Shown in pieces: positions 33,556 through 42,662 of a stretch of DNA of 64,000 nucleotides. Numbering within the stretch: position 1 is the stretch's first letter; each line of letters starts with the position of its first letter. Source of the DNA: Bacteroidales bacterium (GTDB lineage: Bacteria > Bacteroidota > Bacteroidia > Bacteroidales > Tenuifilaceae); contig JACJXD010000001.1 in the NCBI GenBank assembly GCA_020636845.1, positions 496,001-560,000 of the forward strand, read 5' to 3'. The notes beneath the pieces were generated by a model. The model did no database searches. It saw only the letters and a program-made list of their open reading frames with translations, and was not told the origin of the DNA. The position numbers and the translations under genes were made by a program.

Positions 33556-36500
33556 ATGAATGCTTTGGAAGATATAAATCTTTTATATCAAAAGTTTTTA
33601 GAACACCCTCAGTTAAGTGTAATCCAGAAACTATTACAGCAGGGCAATGTTTACGCAAAAGGATTGGCAGGATCGTCAGTATCGTTTTTGCTGGCAGCGT
33701 TTGCTAAGAGTAACAACATACCTTTGCTGGTTGTTGCAAACAATAAGGAAGAAGCGGCTTTTCTCTATACCGACATTACAAACTTTATAAGTCAATCGGA
33801 AACATTCTTTTTCCCTTCATCCTATAAACGCTCCGTGCAATTCGACCAAACCTTACCCGAGGCAATAATACAGCGTACCGACACCATAGGCGCACTTACC
33901 GCATTAAATAGCAACCCAAATTCGCCCCAAATAATAGTAACGTATCCCGACGCTCTTTTCGAGAAAATTTCCTCGATAGATTTTCTTAAAAAGAAAAGTC
34001 TTAGCATTAAAACAGGAGAAAAACTTTCGCCGGATTTTACCAGCGAGGTGTTGCTGGAGTACAGTTTCGAAAAGGTTGATTTTGTGTATGAACCCGGTCA
34101 GTTTTCGAGACGAGGCAGCATTATCGATATATTTTCGTACTCATCGTCCCTACCATACAGAATTGATTTTTTCGGTGATGAGGTAGAATCGATTAGAACC
34201 TTCGACATCGAAAACCAACTCTCGAAGGATATTGTAGAATCGGCCTTCATTATTCCCAATGTTCAAGCCCTTGCAACCGAACAAATGCAGGTAATGCCCA
34301 GCCAACTGCCACAAAACACGGTTGTTTGGATAAAAAACATGGAACTGGTTCTGGAAAAAGTTTCGGAATTGCAAGCCCTGTTGACAGAAGAGCAAATAAC
34401 TTCGGAAAAGTTTGCCGACGGAAAGGAAATTTTTAATAGTCTAAAACCATTTAAAACGGTAACCTTTGGACTAAGGCCATACGGGCAAAATTTTGAAACC
34501 GTTGATTTTGGAACTTCACCTCAACCTGCATTCAACAAAAACTTCGAACTCTTAGCTAGCAACATTTCCGAAAATAGCCTGAAAGGTTATCATACATACT
34601 TTTTAGCAGAAAATCCTTCGCAACATGAGCGAATAAAAAACATCCTGCAAAACATAGACCCCGACCTGAATTTCACTCCCATTTCTTTTTCGATTCACGA
34701 GGGGTTTGTTGACCACAACTTGAGGATTTGCCTCTACACCGATCACCAACTATTCGACAGGTACGATAAATTTAAGTTGAAGCATGAGTTTAGCAGGCGT
34801 GATGCGCTATCCATGCAAGAACTCATTAACCTCCAGGTTGGTGATTATGTTGTCCATATCGACCATGGTATAGGCGTGTTTGGAGGGTTGGTATCCACCG
34901 AAGTAAATGGTAAAAAACAAGAGGCAATCCGATTAAACTATCAGGATAATGATACCCTGCTTGTCAGCATTCATAATCTTCATAAAATATCGAAGTATCG
35001 TGGAAAAGATGCCGAAAGTCCTAAAATCTATAAGTTAGGTTCCGGTGCTTGGCAAAAGTTAAAAACAAAAACCAAAAGCAAAATAAAGGACATTGCCAAA
35101 GAACTCATTGCCCTTTATGCCAAGCGAAAAGCGCAGCAAGGTTTTGCCTTTTCCCCTGACACGTACTTACAGCAGGAACTTGAAGCATCGTTTGTATTTG
35201 AAGATACTCCCGATCAAGAAAAAGCAACAAAGGCCGTAAAGGAGGACATGGAACTAAACAGACCTATGGACAGGTTAGTTTGCGGCGATGTGGGTTTCGG
35301 AAAAACCGAAGTGGCCATTAGAGCTGCGTTTAAAGCCGTGACCGACAGCAAGCAGGTTGCCGTATTAGTTCCTACAACCATTTTGGCCCTACAACACTAT
35401 CGAACCTTTACCTCGCGTCTTAAAAATTTTCCGTGTACCGTTGAGTTTATAAACAGAATGAAAACTTCGGCACAGCAAAAAGAAATAAAGGAAAAACTGG
35501 CTGAAGGGAAAATCGACATTATTGTAGGAACCCATTCCCTCTTAAGTAAATCAATTAAGTTTAAGGATTTAGGCTTACTAGTTGTTGACGAGGAACAAAA
35601 GTTTGGCGTTTCGGCAAAGGAAAAACTCAAAATGCTCAAACTCAACGTCGATACGTTAACCTTAACGGCAACCCCAATTCCACGCACATTGCAATTTTCG
35701 TTAATGGGAGCCCGCGATCTTTCGATTATTAACACTCCGCCACCCAACAGGCATCCAATATACACCGAACTTCACACGTTTAACACCACAATTATAAAAG
35801 AAGCCATTGAGTACGAAGTAACCCGTGGCGGACAGGTATTCTTTGTGCATAATCGGGTTCAAAACATTCTGGAAGTTCAAACAATGATTCATAAGATCAG
35901 CCCCAAAATTAAAACGGCTATAGCACATGGTCAAATGGATCCGAACGAACTGGAACGAACAATATTAGAATTTATCAACGGCGATTACGATGTTCTCATT
36001 TCAACGGCAATAATCGAATCGGGGCTTGATATTCCCAACGCAAACACTATGATTATTAATAACGCCCAAATGTTCGGACTTAGCGATTTACACCAGTTAC
36101 GCGGTCGCGTAGGGCGTTCCAACAAAAAAGCATTTTGCTACCTTCTTGCACCACCAATGGAAACGCTAACCAACGATGCCCGTCGAAGATTAAAGGCTAT
36201 TGAAGAATTTTCGGAACTGGGGAGCGGGTTTAGCATAGCTATGCAAGATTTGGATATTAGGGGGGCCGGAAATTTATTGGGAGGAGAGCAAAGCGGCTTT
36301 ATTTCCGAAATAGGTTTCGAAACATACCAGCGCATTCTCGACGAAGCTATAGAAGAACTCAAAGAATCCGAATTTAAAGACCTTTTTCAAGAAGAATCGG
36401 CAAAAAAACAGCTGGAATGGAAACCGATTAATGGCGATTGCCACATTGAAACCGATATGGAAATTGTAATTCCTTCCGATTACGTTTCCAACACAGCCGA

Positions 36501-36915
36501 AAGAATTCGCCTGTACCGCGAACTCGATAACGTCAAAAACAAGGATGAACTTAACGTCATAAAAAATCAACTAGCCGACCGTTTTGGAGAACCTCCCCAA
36601 CCAGTTAAAGACCTTTTACTGGTTGTTGAACTGCGATGGCTGGCTCTTGAACTCGGTTTCGAAAAGTTGATAATTAAAAACAACACGCTAACCGGACACT
36701 TTATTACTAACCAACTATCACCTTTTTATCGATCCAAAATTTTTGAAAAAATTATAAACTACATTCAAACACATCCTTCGGAATTCAAATTAAAAGAGAT
36801 TCGTGATAAACTTATGCTATCAACAAATAACATTACTAGTGTTGAAAAAGCACTAAATGCTATTAAAAAAATGCATGAAAGTATTATGTTTGAAGTCAAT
36901 AACAAGTTGCAATAA
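33556..36915 (+). CDS. mfd: Transcription-repair coupling factor
   Basis: A 1119-residue Mfd, the translocase that removes stalled RNA polymerase at DNA lesions and recruits UvrA. Order: UvrB-like N-terminal modules (1-340), the RNA-polymerase-interacting domain with VGDYVVHIDHGIGVFGG (about 430-446), the SF2 motor with Walker A GDVGFGKTEVA (Lys583), Walker B as DEEQKFGV, LTATPIPRTL, the QLRGRVGRS box and the C-terminal D7 domain. Length is near the E. coli protein. It probably leads an operon with coaX (8 bases downstream) and the envelope genes after it. Confidence 0.97.
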   Translation: MNALEDINLLYQKFLEHPQLSVIQKLLQQGNVYAKGLAGSSVSFLLAAFAKSNNIPLLVVANNKEEAAFLYTDITNFISQSETFFFPSSYKRSVQFDQTLPEAIIQRTDTIGALTALNSNPNSPQIIVTYPDALFEKISSIDFLKKKSLSIKTGEKLSPDFTSEVLLEYSFEKVDFVYEPGQFSRRGSIIDIFSYSSSLPYRIDFFGDEVESIRTFDIENQLSKDIVESAFIIPNVQALATEQMQVMPSQLPQNTVVWIKNMELVLEKVSELQALLTEEQITSEKFADGKEIFNSLKPFKTVTFGLRPYGQNFETVDFGTSPQPAFNKNFELLASNISENSLKGYHTYFLAENPSQHERIKNILQNIDPDLNFTPISFSIHEGFVDHNLRICLYTDHQLFDRYDKFKLKHEFSRRDALSMQELINLQVGDYVVHIDHGIGVFGGLVSTEVNGKKQEAIRLNYQDNDTLLVSIHNLHKISKYRGKDAESPKIYKLGSGAWQKLKTKTKSKIKDIAKELIALYAKRKAQQGFAFSPDTYLQQELEASFVFEDTPDQEKATKAVKEDMELNRPMDRLVCGDVGFGKTEVAIRAAFKAVTDSKQVAVLVPTTILALQHYRTFTSRLKNFPCTVEFINRMKTSAQQKEIKEKLAEGKIDIIVGTHSLLSKSIKFKDLGLLVVDEEQKFGVSAKEKLKMLKLNVDTLTLTATPIPRTLQFSLMGARDLSIINTPPPNRHPIYTELHTFNTTIIKEAIEYEVTRGGQVFFVHNRVQNILEVQTMIHKISPKIKTAIAHGQMDPNELERTILEFINGDYDVLISTAIIESGLDIPNANTMIINNAQMFGLSDLHQLRGRVGRSNKKAFCYLLAPPMETLTNDARRRLKAIEEFSELGSGFSIAMQDLDIRGAGNLLGGEQSGFISEIGFETYQRILDEAIEELKESEFKDLFQEESAKKQLEWKPINGDCHIETDMEIVIPSDYVSNTAERIRLYRELDNVKNKDELNVIKNQLADRFGEPPQPVKDLLLVVELRWLALELGFEKLIIKNNTLTGHFITNQLSPFYRSKIFEKIINYIQTHPSEFKLKEIRDKLMLSTNNITSVEKALNAIKKMHESIMFEVNNKLQ

Positions 36916-36923
36916 TAGTAGTT

Positions 36924-37646
36924 ATGAATCTAATTATTGATATAGGCAACACCCTTGTTAAGATTGCCGTGTATAACAACGACAAAGAAGTTTACTTTGA
37001 ACACTTCAAAAACATCACCGAAGATGATGTTAACCATATTTGCTCCAAATATAATCCAGGCAAAGCAATACTATCGAATGTGGGAAATGTTCCGGCAAAT
37101 GTGCTAACTTTTCTTCAAAAAATGCCTTTTTTTATTCAACTTGATAACAAAACAAAACTTCCAATAAAAAATAACTACGGAAGTCCGGAAACCTTGGGAT
37201 ACGACAGAATTGCCGCGGTTGTTGGAGCCTGCATTTTGTTTCCAAACAAAAACGTTTTAGTTATCGACTCCGGAACGGCCATTACCTACGATATAATTAC
37301 AAAGCAGTTGGAATATATGGGTGGAGCAATTAGCCCGGGATTACAACTAAGGTACAATGCATTACACAACTTTACGGCCAAACTTCCTCAGTTGGAAAAA
37401 GAAGACAATATAAAGTTTATTGGTAAAACCACTTCCGAATGTATTCATTCAGGAGTAGTTAATGGAATAACTGGTGAAATGAACCATTTTATCGAAGAAA
37501 TTAGCTCAATTTATGATGATTGCCAGATAGTTTTAACAGGAGGCGACTCTATTTTCTTTGCCAATAAATTAAAAAATTCCATCTTTGTAAACCTTAAGTT
37601 ATCAATAATTGGTTTAAACAGAATACTTGAGTTCAATGCGAAATAA
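36924..37646 (+). CDS. coaX: Type III pantothenate kinase
   Basis: A 240-residue ASKHA-fold kinase doing the first step of coenzyme A synthesis. Markers are DIGNTLVKIAVY (about 5-16), GYDRIAAVVGA, DSGTAITYDII (about 113-123) and GGAISPGLQLRYNALHNFTAKLP. The type III enzyme is shorter than type I/II kinases and feedback-resistant. It starts 8 bases after mfd and its end overlaps the next gene by 11 bases, pointing to translational coupling into the envelope cluster. Confidence 0.95.
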   Translation: MNLIIDIGNTLVKIAVYNNDKEVYFEHFKNITEDDVNHICSKYNPGKAILSNVGNVPANVLTFLQKMPFFIQLDNKTKLPIKNNYGSPETLGYDRIAAVVGACILFPNKNVLVIDSGTAITYDIITKQLEYMGGAISPGLQLRYNALHNFTAKLPQLEKEDNIKFIGKTTSECIHSGVVNGITGEMNHFIEEISSIYDDCQIVLTGGDSIFFANKLKNSIFVNLKLSIIGLNRILEFNAK

Positions 37647-38934
37647 ATATTTTATCACCACTATCATTGCTTTTTTGGCAATTGTAAATACTGCATTTAC
37701 GCAAAACCTAAACACTTATTCACCTTATTCAAGATTTGGAATTGGTATAATTCCTCTTCAAGGTTTTGGTATTAACACGTCTTTAGGTGGCGTGTCGCAG
37801 GGTATCCGAAATCCTTACGAAATAAACTTTCTTAATCCTGCATCATACTCTGCACAGGATTCGATGTCATTCCTTTTCGATTTTGGAGTTCAAACAAACA
37901 CAACCTCGTTTAAAGGTTACGATCAGTATTTAAATGAACAGAGCGCTACCAATTCAGCAGGAGGCATCCATCATATTGCCATTGGGTTTCCAATTACAAA
38001 AAAATGGGGTGTATCGGCAGGGATTACGCCTTATTCAAATGTGGGATTTCGTCAGATACGATTTGAAACTTCTGATTCTATTCTTAGCACAATAGGACGA
38101 GTAAAATATGAAAATTCGGGAGCAGGTGGAATTACCAATGCATACATAGGAACTGGTGTTAGTCCATTTCGCAATTTCTCTATTGGCGCAAACATGATTT
38201 ACTACTTTGGAAGTCTCGATTATAATACTAACATTATTATGCCTAACACTGCTGCCGATTATAGCAGCGGGTATGTTAAATCAAGCTTTGCAATAAATGA
38301 CATTTCGTTTTCCGTAGGAGCACAATATAAAATTGATTTGGACAAACATCTTAAAAACAGCGTGGTCCTTGGAATAACTGCCGATTGTCCTTCCAACATA
38401 AACTACAAACGAATTTATTCAGCAACAGTTGTAGGCTCTTCGATAAGCGATACTCTAACTCCTCATTCAACAACATCGCATAGTTTTAAAAAGCCCCTTG
38501 GAATCAATTCCGGTATTGCTTTTTATCATTCAGATAATTTGATTATTGCTTTCGATTACTATGTTCAAGATTGGTCGGAAACAGAGCCCTTCAACACAGA
38601 GCAACCGCTTGGTAAAGCACAAACATTTAAAGGAGGCATTCAATATACTCCGAATCCTACAGACCTTAAAAGTTACTTCAAAAAAGTTAATTACAGAATT
38701 GGAGGATATTATAATAAGTCCAGTATAATGGTAAATTCCAAGCAAATCGATAATTATGGCATAACTTTTGGATTAGGTTTACCGTTAAAAGGAAAAACAA
38801 GGTTGAATCTTTCATTCGAAATTGGACAACGTGGAACTAACGACAACTACTTAATAAAAGAAACATACGGAGTAATGAATTTAAGCATTTCGTTTTACGA
38901 TTATCCTTGGTTCTTTAAAAGAAAATACAATTAA
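37636..38934 (+). CDS. Outer membrane beta-barrel protein of the coaX-lptC cluster
   Basis: A 432-residue protein with a cleaved signal (MRNKYFITTIIAFLAIVNTAFTQ) and a mature start NLNTYSPYSRFGIG, a signature of a conserved Bacteroidota outer-membrane family with a FadL-like barrel. Alternating aromatic/polar strands continue to a C-terminal FYDYPWFFKRKYN. The ATG at 37636 is used; the TTG at 37627 would only prolong the n-region. It overlaps coaX by 11 bases. Function unknown; co-occurrence with lptC and PpiD-type genes suggests outer-membrane assembly or transport. Confidence 0.78.
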   Translation: MRNKYFITTIIAFLAIVNTAFTQNLNTYSPYSRFGIGIIPLQGFGINTSLGGVSQGIRNPYEINFLNPASYSAQDSMSFLFDFGVQTNTTSFKGYDQYLNEQSATNSAGGIHHIAIGFPITKKWGVSAGITPYSNVGFRQIRFETSDSILSTIGRVKYENSGAGGITNAYIGTGVSPFRNFSIGANMIYYFGSLDYNTNIIMPNTAADYSSGYVKSSFAINDISFSVGAQYKIDLDKHLKNSVVLGITADCPSNINYKRIYSATVVGSSISDTLTPHSTTSHSFKKPLGINSGIAFYHSDNLIIAFDYYVQDWSETEPFNTEQPLGKAQTFKGGIQYTPNPTDLKSYFKKVNYRIGGYYNKSSIMVNSKQIDNYGITFGLGLPLKGKTRLNLSFEIGQRGTNDNYLIKETYGVMNLSISFYDYPWFFKRKYN

Positions 38935-38959
38935 GTTTTAGATACAAACCCCAAAAGTT

Positions 38960-40294
38960 ATGAAAACAGTTAACAAAAAAGTATTCGTTGCAAGTTTACT
39001 TGTACTAATGTCGATGGGATCGATGGCACAATCGTACCTACAAGATCCAAAGTATGGTGCAGACGAAGAATCAAGAAAACAGTGTGCAATTCAATCTTCT
39101 CTTTACTCGGAATTCTACAAGCAAAAGAATTACAAAGATGCGTATGTTCCTTGGAACAAGGTTTTAAACATCTGTCCTAAAGTTAGCATTAACACCTACA
39201 TCAGGGGCGTAAAAATCTTAAAATATAAAATTGCGTCCGAGAACGATCCCAATCAAAAACAAGCTTATATTGATTCGTTAATGTCTCTATTCGATAAACG
39301 AATCGAAAATTTTGATCAAAAAGGTGTTGTTTTAGGCTATAAAGCACAAGAATTATTTTCTATTGCCCCTGAAAGATATGAACAGGCATTCAATATCATT
39401 CAAGATGCTGTTAACATAACAAAGGGAAATTCAGACGATGCCGCTTTATACACTTACATGGCAGTTACCAATGCTATGTACGACAATAAAAAAATTGATG
39501 CTGAAAAGGTTATTGAAATTTATTCATCAATAAGCGATTACATTGATATGCTTATTGCTCAAAAGCCAAACGACGATAAAGTTAAGCAAGCAAAAGATGC
39601 CATTGATGGGCTATTCGCTCAAATGGGTGTTGCCAACTGCGATAATATTAAAACATTATTTGGGCCACGTTTCGCTGCAAATCCTGATGATCTTGGTCTT
39701 TGCAAAAAAATTAAAAGTTTAATGAGCGCCAATAGGTGTACTGAGGATAAACTATACCTTGATGCCTTACTAAACATTTTCAATCACGAAAAAAGCACCG
39801 AACTCGCATTGGAGATTGCCCATATTTATGCAACTTCGAACAGGGCAGCCCAAGCTGAAGAGTATTACAATGAAGCTATCAACATGGAAACCGATGCTAC
39901 AAATCGTGCTCAAATGTTTCTTGAATTAGCTTCAATTACTTTCTCCGAACTTAAAAACCCTACTAAAGCAAAAAAACTTGCGCTTAAAGCCCTTGAAGAA
40001 AACCCCAAGTTAGGACCTGCATATGAACTTCTTGGTAACATGTATGCTAGCGAAAGAAATTGCGGATCCAACGACTTCGAAAATAAAACCGTTTACTGGG
40101 CTGCTGTTGACATGTTCTATAAAGCAAAACAAGCAGATCCTGAATTAGAAGAAAAAATGAATACGCTAATAGATTCTTACAGCCAGTATTTTCCAACTAA
40201 AGAAGATATTTTCTTTCATGACTTAAAGGAAGGCGACACCTACACTGTTGGTTGTTGGATTAACGAAAGAACCAGTGTTCGGGCTCGTAAATAG
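38960..40294 (+). CDS. Exported tetratricopeptide-repeat protein
   Basis: A 444-residue periplasmic protein with signal peptide MKTVNKKVFVASLLVLMSMGSMAQ. Helical repeats cover the rest, with clear TPR units near residues 275-400 (ALEIAHIYATSNRAAQAEEYYNEA, then RAQMFLELASITFSELKNP, then PAYELLGNMYA). The closing segment TVGCWINERTSVRARK is typical of this Bacteroidota group. It is 25 bases after the barrel gene and 8 before lptC. Probably a protein-protein scaffold of the envelope; no enzymatic motif. Confidence 0.82.
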   Translation: MKTVNKKVFVASLLVLMSMGSMAQSYLQDPKYGADEESRKQCAIQSSLYSEFYKQKNYKDAYVPWNKVLNICPKVSINTYIRGVKILKYKIASENDPNQKQAYIDSLMSLFDKRIENFDQKGVVLGYKAQELFSIAPERYEQAFNIIQDAVNITKGNSDDAALYTYMAVTNAMYDNKKIDAEKVIEIYSSISDYIDMLIAQKPNDDKVKQAKDAIDGLFAQMGVANCDNIKTLFGPRFAANPDDLGLCKKIKSLMSANRCTEDKLYLDALLNIFNHEKSTELALEIAHIYATSNRAAQAEEYYNEAINMETDATNRAQMFLELASITFSELKNPTKAKKLALKALEENPKLGPAYELLGNMYASERNCGSNDFENKTVYWAAVDMFYKAKQADPELEEKMNTLIDSYSQYFPTKEDIFFHDLKEGDTYTVGCWINERTSVRARK

Positions 40295-40302
40295 TTTATT
40301 AC

Positions 40303-40866
40303 GTGAAGAAATACAAAGCAATAATAAAAATTATGGTAGTCCCTGCTATTGTGGGGACTACACTATTTTTTAGCAGTTGTAAAAGAGATACATCCCTTAT
40401 TGATAATTTTACCAATTTAAAACAAACCCCTGGAGTTACTGCTTATAACTCCGAAGTTGACTACACCGAAAATGGGATTTTAAAAATAAAGGTTTCGTCC
40501 CCTCGTACTGTTTACTACCAATTTGCCGAAGAGCCTTATACCGAATTTCCGGACGGTATTGCTGTTTTTACCTACAGCGATTCGCTTACAGTGGAAACAA
40601 CACTTACTGCTAAGTATGCCATCTATAACGAAAAAACGATGATTTGGCACGCAAAGAATAACATTGTAGCAAAAAATCGAAAAGGTGAAGTGCTCTATAC
40701 CGAAGAATTATTTTGGGATCAAAAAAAACACATTATTTATACCGACGCTAACGTTAAAATAAACAGTGTAAACGGATTGGTTTACGGGCGAAAAGGTCTA
40801 ATTTCCGACGAAACCTTCGACCATTGGGAGGTTAAAGAACCTTACAACGGTGAAATTTCATTGTAG
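40303..40866 (+). CDS. lptC: LPS export protein LptC, lipoprotein form
   Basis: A 187-residue LptC-like protein of the lipopolysaccharide transport bridge. It begins with GTG (40303); lipobox FFSSC (Cys26) suggests a lipid anchor instead of the usual membrane helix. The body has the OstA-like beta-jellyroll pattern: YTEFPDGIAVFTYSDS, LTAKYAIYNEKTMIWHAKNNIVAKNRKGEVLYTEELFWD and IYTDANVKINSVNGLVYGRKGLISDE, matching LptC/LptA repeats. The hairpin at 40871 closes the unit. Confidence 0.88.
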   Translation: MKKYKAIIKIMVVPAIVGTTLFFSSCKRDTSLIDNFTNLKQTPGVTAYNSEVDYTENGILKIKVSSPRTVYYQFAEEPYTEFPDGIAVFTYSDSLTVETTLTAKYAIYNEKTMIWHAKNNIVAKNRKGEVLYTEELFWDQKKHIIYTDANVKINSVNGLVYGRKGLISDETFDHWEVKEPYNGEISL

Positions 40867-40870
40867 TACG

Positions 40871-40892
40871 AGGCGACGGATGTCGCCTTTTC
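40871..40892 (+). terminator. Terminator after lptC
   Basis: AGGCGAC (40871-40877), GGAT loop, GTCGCCT (40882-40888) and a short T run, 5 bases after the stop codon. It ends the mfd/coaX-lptC unit. Confidence 0.75.
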
Positions 40893-40970
40893 CATTTATT
40901 TACATACCTATCCTCTCAACTTCACCTAAAATATGAAGGGTGCATATACAATTATTTGATAATTTTGGTT

Positions 40971-40995
40971 GGACAGTTTGTCTTCAAACTAGTCC
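40971..40995. other. Stable hairpin in the lptC-CorC spacer
   Basis: GGACAGTTTG (40971-40980) pairs with CAAACTAGTCC (40985-40995) with one bulged A and a TCTT loop. There is no T tract, and it lies about 60 bases before the next gene, so it may be a regulatory element or leader structure. Function unknown. Confidence 0.35.
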
Positions 40996-41053
40996 ACAAA
41001 GCAAATTAATGAAGTAATTTTACATATATTTACAACTATTAAATTTTATCAGC

Positions 41054-41251
41054 ATGAATAAAGTTACTTTTATACTTGAACTAATCTGGTTAGGATTGGC
41101 CATTGCATGTCTTGGATTAGGAATCCATTCTACCTTAAAATTCGGATTTTCTATTTCTTACATGTTTTACATTCTTGCCGTCGTAGCCTTTTTAATGTAT
41201 CTGTTACGACGATACCGCCGAAAAAAAATAGAGAATCAAAACAATAAATAA
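41054..41251 (+). CDS. Small two-helix membrane protein
   Basis: A 65-residue protein with two hydrophobic segments (about 5-24 and 31-51) and a strongly basic tail RRYRRKKIENQNNK. Its TAA and the ATG of the following CorC-like gene overlap as TAATG, which ties translation of the two together and supports this as a real gene. No enzymatic motif. It may help assemble the CNNM-domain protein encoded next; that is inference from coupling. Confidence 0.7.
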   Translation: MNKVTFILELIWLGLAIACLGLGIHSTLKFGFSISYMFYILAVVAFLMYLLRRYRRKKIENQNNK

Positions 41252-42516
41252 TGGGTTCCACTCTAACAATAGTTCTAATTTCATTACTTTTTTCGGCGTT
41301 TTTTTCAGGCATGGAAATTGCGTTCCTTTCTGCAAACAGGTTAAAACTTGAAATAAAGAAGAAAGAAGACGGGTTAATACCGAAAATCATTTCAATATAC
41401 AGCAACAATACCGAACAGTATATTGCAACAATGCTTGTGGGTAACAATATAGCACTGGTTGTGTATAGTATTGAAATGGCTAAGTTGTTAACACCTGTTA
41501 TTCAACACATTTTCCCCTCACCCTTAGCTCTCCTTTTAGTACAAACGTTGCTGAGTACAATTATAATTCTAGTTACAGCGGAGTTCTTGCCAAAATCCAT
41601 TTTCCGGTTACATTCCAATGCTTTTCTAACAATATTTTCGCTACCGATATTTTTATTTTACTTAATTTTTTTCCCTGTCAGCAAATTTACCTCATGGCTG
41701 TCGTTTTGGATTATACGATTACTTTTAAGAATTAAGATTAAAAGTAAAAACACTCCTCCTATTTTCGGAAAGGTTGACCTTGACCATCTTGTAGATGAAG
41801 TAACCAGTCAAGAAAACACCGAAAATAGTCACATGCAGGAGTTAAAAATATTTCAAAATGCGCTGGACTTCTCCGAAATTCGTCTGAGAGATTGCATGAT
41901 TCCCAGAACAGATATCGAAGCCGTGGACATTTCGATAACAATTCCCGAATTGCGGCAAAAGTTTAACGATACCAAATTTTCCAGATTGCCCGTATATAAG
42001 GAATCTATCGATAATATTATTGGCTACTTAAATTCTAAAGCGCTGTTTTTAAACCCTACCAACATCGAAAACATGCTGCTTGATATCGACTTTTTCCCCG
42101 AAACAATGCAAGCCAATAAAGCCTTATCAAAATTCATTAAGGAACACAAAAGTATTGCAATTGTTGTTGATGAGTTTGGTGGAACCGCCGGTTTAGTTAC
42201 CATTGAAGATACGATGGAAGAAATTTTCGGAGAAATCGATGATGAACACGATTTAAATGAATTTATCGAAAAGAAAGTGAACGATACCGACTATATTTTT
42301 TCGGGAAGACTTGAGGTTAAACATCTTAACGAAACATACGGGTTGAATATTCCCGAAACCGACTACTACGAAACTTTGGCAGGATTTATACTTTATCATC
42401 ATCAAAGTATTCCCAAACCAAACGAAATTTTTGATGCAGGAAGCTTCTCCGTAAAAATTTTACGTATGGACGATACCAGAATCGATTTGGTAAGGTTGAC
42501 AACCCTCAAAATGTAA
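41251..42516 (+). CDS. CorC/HlyC-type protein with CNNM and CBS domains (GldE-like)
   Basis: A 421-residue membrane protein. Residues 1-150 form the CNNM (DUF21) membrane domain with SAFFSGMEIAFLSANRLKLE. Two CBS motifs follow (about 205-325; MIPRTDIEAVDI and IAIVVDEFGGTAGLVTIEDTMEEIFGEI) and then a CorC_HlyC domain (about 345-421). Related proteins export Mg2+ or Co2+; in gliding Flavobacteria the relative is called GldE. Position in the conserved lptC / PpiD neighbourhood fits that group. Metal export is a family-based inference. Confidence 0.9.
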   Translation: MGSTLTIVLISLLFSAFFSGMEIAFLSANRLKLEIKKKEDGLIPKIISIYSNNTEQYIATMLVGNNIALVVYSIEMAKLLTPVIQHIFPSPLALLLVQTLLSTIIILVTAEFLPKSIFRLHSNAFLTIFSLPIFLFYLIFFPVSKFTSWLSFWIIRLLLRIKIKSKNTPPIFGKVDLDHLVDEVTSQENTENSHMQELKIFQNALDFSEIRLRDCMIPRTDIEAVDISITIPELRQKFNDTKFSRLPVYKESIDNIIGYLNSKALFLNPTNIENMLLDIDFFPETMQANKALSKFIKEHKSIAIVVDEFGGTAGLVTIEDTMEEIFGEIDDEHDLNEFIEKKVNDTDYIFSGRLEVKHLNETYGLNIPETDYYETLAGFILYHHQSIPKPNEIFDAGSFSVKILRMDDTRIDLVRLTTLKM

Positions 42517-42662
42517 TTTCCGCTTTATAAATTTTACGGATTTATCACTTTGCTCAACTTTTTATAAAAAAATACAATGTTAAAAAATATTGCATTGTTT
42601 AAAATTGCTATATTCGTAGCTCAAAAAAAAGTGAACTAAAGAATAATTTAATATTGAGTTAA

